Part shown: positions 60,976-64,000 of the stretch, piece after piece
How the letters are laid out: each line of letters begins with the position of its first letter
Position numbering within the stretch: position 1 is the first letter of the stretch
Assembly: GCA_934635385.1 (NCBI GenBank)
Contig: CAKTZI010000011.1
Coordinates: 1 to 64,000, forward strand
Source of the DNA: an uncultured Kiritimatiellota bacterium
GTDB taxonomy: Bacteria > Verrucomicrobiota > Kiritimatiellia > RFP12 > UBA1067
Direction of reading: 5' to 3'
DNA: 64,000 nt
Made by a program: the position numbers and the translations under genes
Notes under the pieces: model-generated
Database searches by the model: none
What the model saw: only the letters and a program-made list of their open reading frames with translations
Told to the model about the DNA's origin: nothing

Positions 60976-62343
60976 TCAGTTTTTGAACGAGTGGATCGGC
61001 GCGGGGATGCGGCCCGTGCGGGCGATGAACTTGTCGCACGCGAACGGCGAGACGCGCATCACCGGCGCGTGGCCGAGGAGTCCGCCGAACTCAACCGTGT
61101 CGCCGACCGTCTTGTCCGCGACGGGAATGACCCTGACGGCCGTCGTCTTCTGGTTGACCATGCCGATCGCCGCCTCGTCCGCGATGATGCCCGAAATCGA
61201 ACTCGCCGGCGTGTCGCCGGGAATCGCGATCATGTCGAGGCCGACCGAGCAGACGCACGTCATCGCCTCCAGCTTCTCGATCGTGAGCGCGCCCGCGTTC
61301 ACCGCGTCGATCATGCCCTGGTCTTCAGAGACGGGGATGAACGCGCCGGAGAGTCCGCCGACGTAGGAGCTCGCCATGACGCCGCCCTTCTTCACCTGGT
61401 CGTTCAGGAGCGCGAGCGCGGCGGTCGTCCCCGGCGCGCCCGGATGCTCCAGGCCGATCTCCTTCAGGATGTCCGCCACCGAGTCGCCGACGGCCGGCGT
61501 CGGCGCGAGCGACAGGTCGATGATGCCGAACGGCACGCCGAGCCGCTTCGACGCCTCCTGCGCGACGAGCTGGCCAACGCGCGTGATCTTGAACGCCGTG
61601 CGCTTGATCGTCTCGCACAGTGTCTCGAACGACGCGCCGCGACACGTGTGCTTCAGGACGTGGTTGACGACGCCCGGCCCGGACACGCCGACGTTGATGA
61701 CCGCGTCCCCTTCCGTCACGCCGTGGAACGCGCCGGCCATGAACGGATTGTCGTCCGGCGCGTTGCAGAGCACGACGAGCTTCGCGCAACCGAGCGAATC
61801 GCGCGCCTTCGTCTTCGCCGCCGTCTCCTTGATGATCTCGCCCATAAGCCGCACGGCGTCCATGTCGAGGCCCGTCTTCGTCGAGCCGACGTTGACGGAC
61901 GCGCAGATGTGGTCGGTCACGGCCAGCGCCTCCGGAATCGAGCGGATCAGCAACTCGTCCGCCCGCGTCATGCCCTTCGAGACGACCGCCGAATAGCCGC
62001 CGATGAAATTGACGCCGAGCTTCTTCGCCGCGCGGTCAAGCGTCTTCGCGAGACGCACGAAGTCCTTCGGCTTCCGGCAGCACGCCGCGCCCACAAGCGC
62101 GATCGGCGTGATGGAAATGCGCTTGTTGACGATCGGCACGCCGAATTCGCGCCCGATCTCGTCGCCCGTCTTCACGAGATCCTTCGCGTAGCGGAGCAGC
62201 TTCGCGTACACGTTGTCGCACGTCTTCGCGAGCGAGGCGTCCGCGCAGTCCAAGAGCGAGAGGCCCATCGTGATGGTCCGAACGTCGAGATTCTCCTCGA
62301 GAATCATCTTGTTCGTCTCAAGAACTTCCGAAAGGTTGATCAT
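60976..62343 (-). CDS. UPF0210 (PFL/DUF711) family protein
   Basis: 455 residues from the ATG at 62343. MINLSEVLETNKMILEENLDVRTITMGLSLLDCAD is the strongly conserved start of UPF0210 proteins, so the start is firm. GGYSAVVSKGMTRADELLIRSIPEAL, GVSGPGVVNHVL and SVGLDMIAIPGDT are further signatures. The biochemical role is unknown; the family almost always follows a small ACT protein, as here. No ribosome site is visible because an AT-rich word repeat sits directly in front of the start codon. Confidence 0.93.
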   Translation of the reverse strand: MINLSEVLETNKMILEENLDVRTITMGLSLLDCADASLAKTCDNVYAKLLRYAKDLVKTGDEIGREFGVPIVNKRISITPIALVGAACCRKPKDFVRLAKTLDRAAKKLGVNFIGGYSAVVSKGMTRADELLIRSIPEALAVTDHICASVNVGSTKTGLDMDAVRLMGEIIKETAAKTKARDSLGCAKLVVLCNAPDDNPFMAGAFHGVTEGDAVINVGVSGPGVVNHVLKHTCRGASFETLCETIKRTAFKITRVGQLVAQEASKRLGVPFGIIDLSLAPTPAVGDSVADILKEIGLEHPGAPGTTAALALLNDQVKKGGVMASSYVGGLSGAFIPVSEDQGMIDAVNAGALTIEKLEAMTCVCSVGLDMIAIPGDTPASSISGIIADEAAIGMVNQKTTAVRVIPVADKTVGDTVEFGGLLGHAPVMRVSPFACDKFIARTGRIPAPIHSFKN

Positions 62344-62344
62344 G

Positions 62345-62431
62345 GGAAAATAATCGAATAATCGAATTGGAGAATAATCGAATAATCGAATAATCGAATT
62401 GAAGAATTGGAGAATTGGAGAATTGGAGAAT
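62345..62431. repeat. AATTGGAG / AATAATCG tandem word repeat between ACT and UPF0210 genes
   Basis: About 85 bp composed of repeated GAATAATC and AATTGGAGA words (62348-62431) fill the whole gap between the stop of the ACT gene and the ATG of UPF0210. The base composition is far more AT-rich than the neighbours. Confidence 0.8.
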
Positions 62432-62704
62432 TTAGATGCGGTGCATCTTCTCGAAGATCTCGGACTTCTGGCAGCGGATGTGCAGCCCCAGTTCGAGGCC
62501 GAGCTTCGAGAGTTCCGCACCCACCTTGTCGAAGGTCTTCCGGCACTTCGCGCCATCGACGATCATCATCATGTTGAAGTAGCCGCCCACGACGGTCTGC
62601 GAAATGTCGAGAATGTTGATTTCGTTCTTGGCGAGGTAGGCGCTCGTCTTCGCGATGATGCCAACGGTATCCTTGCCGACGACGGTGATGATGACTTTTT
62701 TCAC
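62432..62704 (-). CDS. ACT-domain protein (UPF0237)
   Basis: 90 residues from a GTG at 62704 with AAGGAG upstream. MKKVIITVVGKDTVGIIAKTSAYLAKNEINILDISQTVV is the ACT regulatory fold of UPF0237/GcvR-like proteins, which bind small molecules such as amino acids. The C-terminus (GLELGLHIRCQKSEIFEKMHRI) is the conserved family end. It is paired with UPF0210, so the two probably act together. Confidence 0.93.
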   Translation of the reverse strand: MKKVIITVVGKDTVGIIAKTSAYLAKNEINILDISQTVVGGYFNMMMIVDGAKCRKTFDKVGAELSKLGLELGLHIRCQKSEIFEKMHRI

Positions 62705-62713
62705 GTTTTCTCC

Positions 62714-63208
62714 TTATGAAACGACAGTCGCAACGTAGGGGTCGCCGCAGAGCGAGCAGATCGCGCCGTCGTGTACGGGCGCGCCGCAGTTCGGGCAACG
62801 CTTCTCCAGAACCTCGCCGCAGAACGCACAGAACTTGCCGCCCACGGGATCGGCCTTCGTGCGGTCGGGCAGAAGATACGACCGACCCTCGACTTCATAC
62901 GGACGGTTCGACGGACAGTGCGGATTCGGACAGAACCCGCGCGGCGCGTGTTCCATCTGCGGCGAAAAGGCGAAAGACGACGCAAGCGGACGCATCGGCG
63001 GTTCGCTCTTCGCCGTCAAGTCAACGCCGAACTTCTGCGCGAGCTTCTTAATGACCTCGTCGTTCAGCTTCGTCCCGTCCCCCTGCTCGAACATCGACAG
63101 GGCGGACTGCTTGCAGCCGACTTCAAGCGCCACGACGCTCTGCGAAAGTTTCGCGGCGCGTCGTGCCTCCTTGATCTTCAGGCAAATCTCTGGACTAAGT
63201 TCCGTCAC
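62714..63208 (-). CDS. XRE-family helix-turn-helix protein with zinc ribbons
   Basis: 164 residues from a GTG at 63208. Residues 8-62 form an XRE-type HTH (KIKEARRAAKLSQSVVALEVGCKQSALSMFEQG). The C-terminal half has paired cysteines in two ribbon-like sets (FCPNPHC; FCAFCGEVLEKRCPNCGAPVHDGAICSLCG) that should bind zinc. It is a likely DNA-binding regulator. It starts in the AT-rich TATCAAC-repeat region and may regulate itself through it. A CATAAT -10 is only 8 nt before the GTG. Confidence 0.85.
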   Translation of the reverse strand: MTELSPEICLKIKEARRAAKLSQSVVALEVGCKQSALSMFEQGDGTKLNDEVIKKLAQKFGVDLTAKSEPPMRPLASSFAFSPQMEHAPRGFCPNPHCPSNRPYEVEGRSYLLPDRTKADPVGGKFCAFCGEVLEKRCPNCGAPVHDGAICSLCGDPYVATVVS

Positions 63209-63330
63209 GGGTGGATATTATGGACTTTATTTTATCAACTGACAAGGGGGCTGTTATCAACACTATCAACAAGAATATCAACTTATCTACAAAATTATAA
63301 ACTTATGAATGTTGATTTGTTGATAATTTA
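63209..63330. promoter_or_regulatory. AT-rich region with repeated TATCAAC boxes
   Basis: TATCAAC occurs at 63233-63239, 63255-63261, 63264-63270 and 63276-63282. The inverted form GTTGATA is at 63319-63325, with near copies at 63311 and 63329. Three 9-mers (TTATCAACA at 63254, TTATCTACA at 63283, and TTATCAACA inverted at 63318) differ from the DnaA box TTATCCACA by one base. A promoter with TTGTCA (63240-63245), 17-bp spacer and CATAAT (63217-63222) reads leftwards into the XRE gene. Either autoregulatory operators or a replication-initiator site is possible. Confidence 0.6.
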
Positions 63331-63981
63331 TCAATAAACGCGCGCGACGATTTCGGACGGCAGAAGGTATTCTTCGCCCTTTTTATGCGAAATGCCGCGT
63401 TTTTCGAGTTCTTTGATCACAATACCGTTGATGAGGTTCGCGTTGTCCGCAAACAGCTTCTCCAGCTCGGCGCGACGTTTCGCCAGTTCTCCGTGCGGCT
63501 CGTTGGCAACCAGCACACTTTCCAGAATCTGCGCCCGACGGATGCGCCCGGCCTTCTCGGCGGTGTCCCGCGCCTCGCGCAGCACTTCGATCACGTGATC
63601 GCGCGTCTCGCCTTCAAAGCGGTCGTCCAACTCGATGTTGCGCTCCAGGAGCGCCACCTTGTTCGACAGCATGCCTTCCGCATTCTTCGCGAGAACGTCG
63701 CCGACCCTGTCGAGTTCGAGCTGAAGCTGCTGCACTTTCCGGCGAAGCGTATTCGCTTCGGACTGCAGCGCGGCGTTATTCGCGCGCAGGGAGCCGATCT
63801 TGATCTCCTGTTCGGCCTTGCTTTGCTTCAGGAACGAAATCATCTCGTCCTGCTCAGCCTTGTCGGCCGCCAGCGATTCGACGACGGCTTTCTGGACGTC
63901 GATTTCCTCCGGCTCTTCCTCGACCAACTCCTCTTCCGGCTCCTCGACGGGCGCGCGGTTGAGAAACTCACTGATGTCCAT
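63331..63981 (-). CDS. Coiled-coil protein of unknown function
   Basis: 216 residues; AAGGAG lies 10 nt before the ATG at 63981. After an acidic N-terminal stretch (EEPEEELVEEEPEEIDV), residues 35-105 form a long heptad coiled coil (EQEIKIGSLRANNAALQSEANTLRRKVQQLQLELDRV). A globular helical C-terminus follows (FEGETRDHVIEVLREARDTAEKAGRIRRAQILESVL ... KRGISHKKGEEYLLPSEIVARVY). No family is recognised. It is complete within the window. Confidence 0.75.
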   Translation of the reverse strand: MDISEFLNRAPVEEPEEELVEEEPEEIDVQKAVVESLAADKAEQDEMISFLKQSKAEQEIKIGSLRANNAALQSEANTLRRKVQQLQLELDRVGDVLAKNAEGMLSNKVALLERNIELDDRFEGETRDHVIEVLREARDTAEKAGRIRRAQILESVLVANEPHGELAKRRAELEKLFADNANLINGIVIKELEKRGISHKKGEEYLLPSEIVARVY

Positions 63982-64000
63982 TGACGTGTTCTCCTTTCAG

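Overview
The window is a GC-rich bacterial chromosome segment. I infer an anaerobic, polysaccharide-degrading member of the PVC group, most likely Kiritimatiellota/Verrucomicrobiota. The signs are BspA-type leucine-rich-repeat surface proteins, many T2SS/T4P-type pseudopilins including an H-X9-DG type, a glycyl radical enzyme with its activase, many exported glycoside hydrolases, and numerous short hairpin-like intergenic repeats. This assignment rests on gene content only. Nearly every gene is on the minus strand; the one clear intact plus-strand gene is an AraC-type regulator at 41358.

Layout, left to right. 1-1411: decayed genes (an archaeal-type ATPase and a regulator fragment) around an intact promoter/operator. 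1411-5632: a putative metalloprotease, a small membrane protein and a five-repeat lipoprotein. 5999-17676: a 3027-residue LRR/LamG/beta-helix surface protein, a sulfatase-modifying-factor-fold protein without catalytic cysteines, and a membrane protein. 17677-20175: two tandem PIN-domain toxin-antitoxin modules among repeats and conserved promoters. 20170-31667: a five-gene operon with a surface protein, a Tat-signal glycyl radical enzyme, a WbsX/GH99-like enzyme, a GH36-GH106 fusion and the glycyl radical activase. 31948-38945: two lipoprotein/surface proteins and a second BspA-like protein. 39498-42299: a DNA-methylase relic, a GH5-like enzyme and the divergent PAS-AraC regulator. 42370-48269: PP2C phosphatase, DUF5696-like glycosidase, release-factor-like protein, HAD phosphatase, queH, murI and a pseudopilin. 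48279-56520: a pseudopilin operon with G, H, I, J and K types. 56575-63981: mnmE, an antiporter-EIIA fusion, a Gly/Pro-rich protein, UPF0210 plus its ACT partner, an XRE/zinc-ribbon protein, an AT-rich TATCAAC-repeat region and a coiled-coil protein.

How the genes may work together. The 31667-20170 operon and the GH5-like gene at 41172 share about 95 bp of upstream sequence, including a 20-bp identical block. The GH5-like gene is divergent from the PAS-AraC regulator, so one regulon for galactose/rhamnose-containing glycans is plausible. The glycyl radical enzyme in that operon has a twin-arginine signal, which is very unusual for this oxygen-sensitive class, and is the most novel candidate here.

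Two genome-wide features stand out. First, palindromic or word-repeat elements typical of the intergenic spaces also occur in frame inside genes (the 1072-aa protein, the AraC regulator, mnmE, murI), resembling Rickettsia palindromic elements. Second, several genes have a -10 box only 6-10 nt before the start codon, which suggests leaderless mRNAs.
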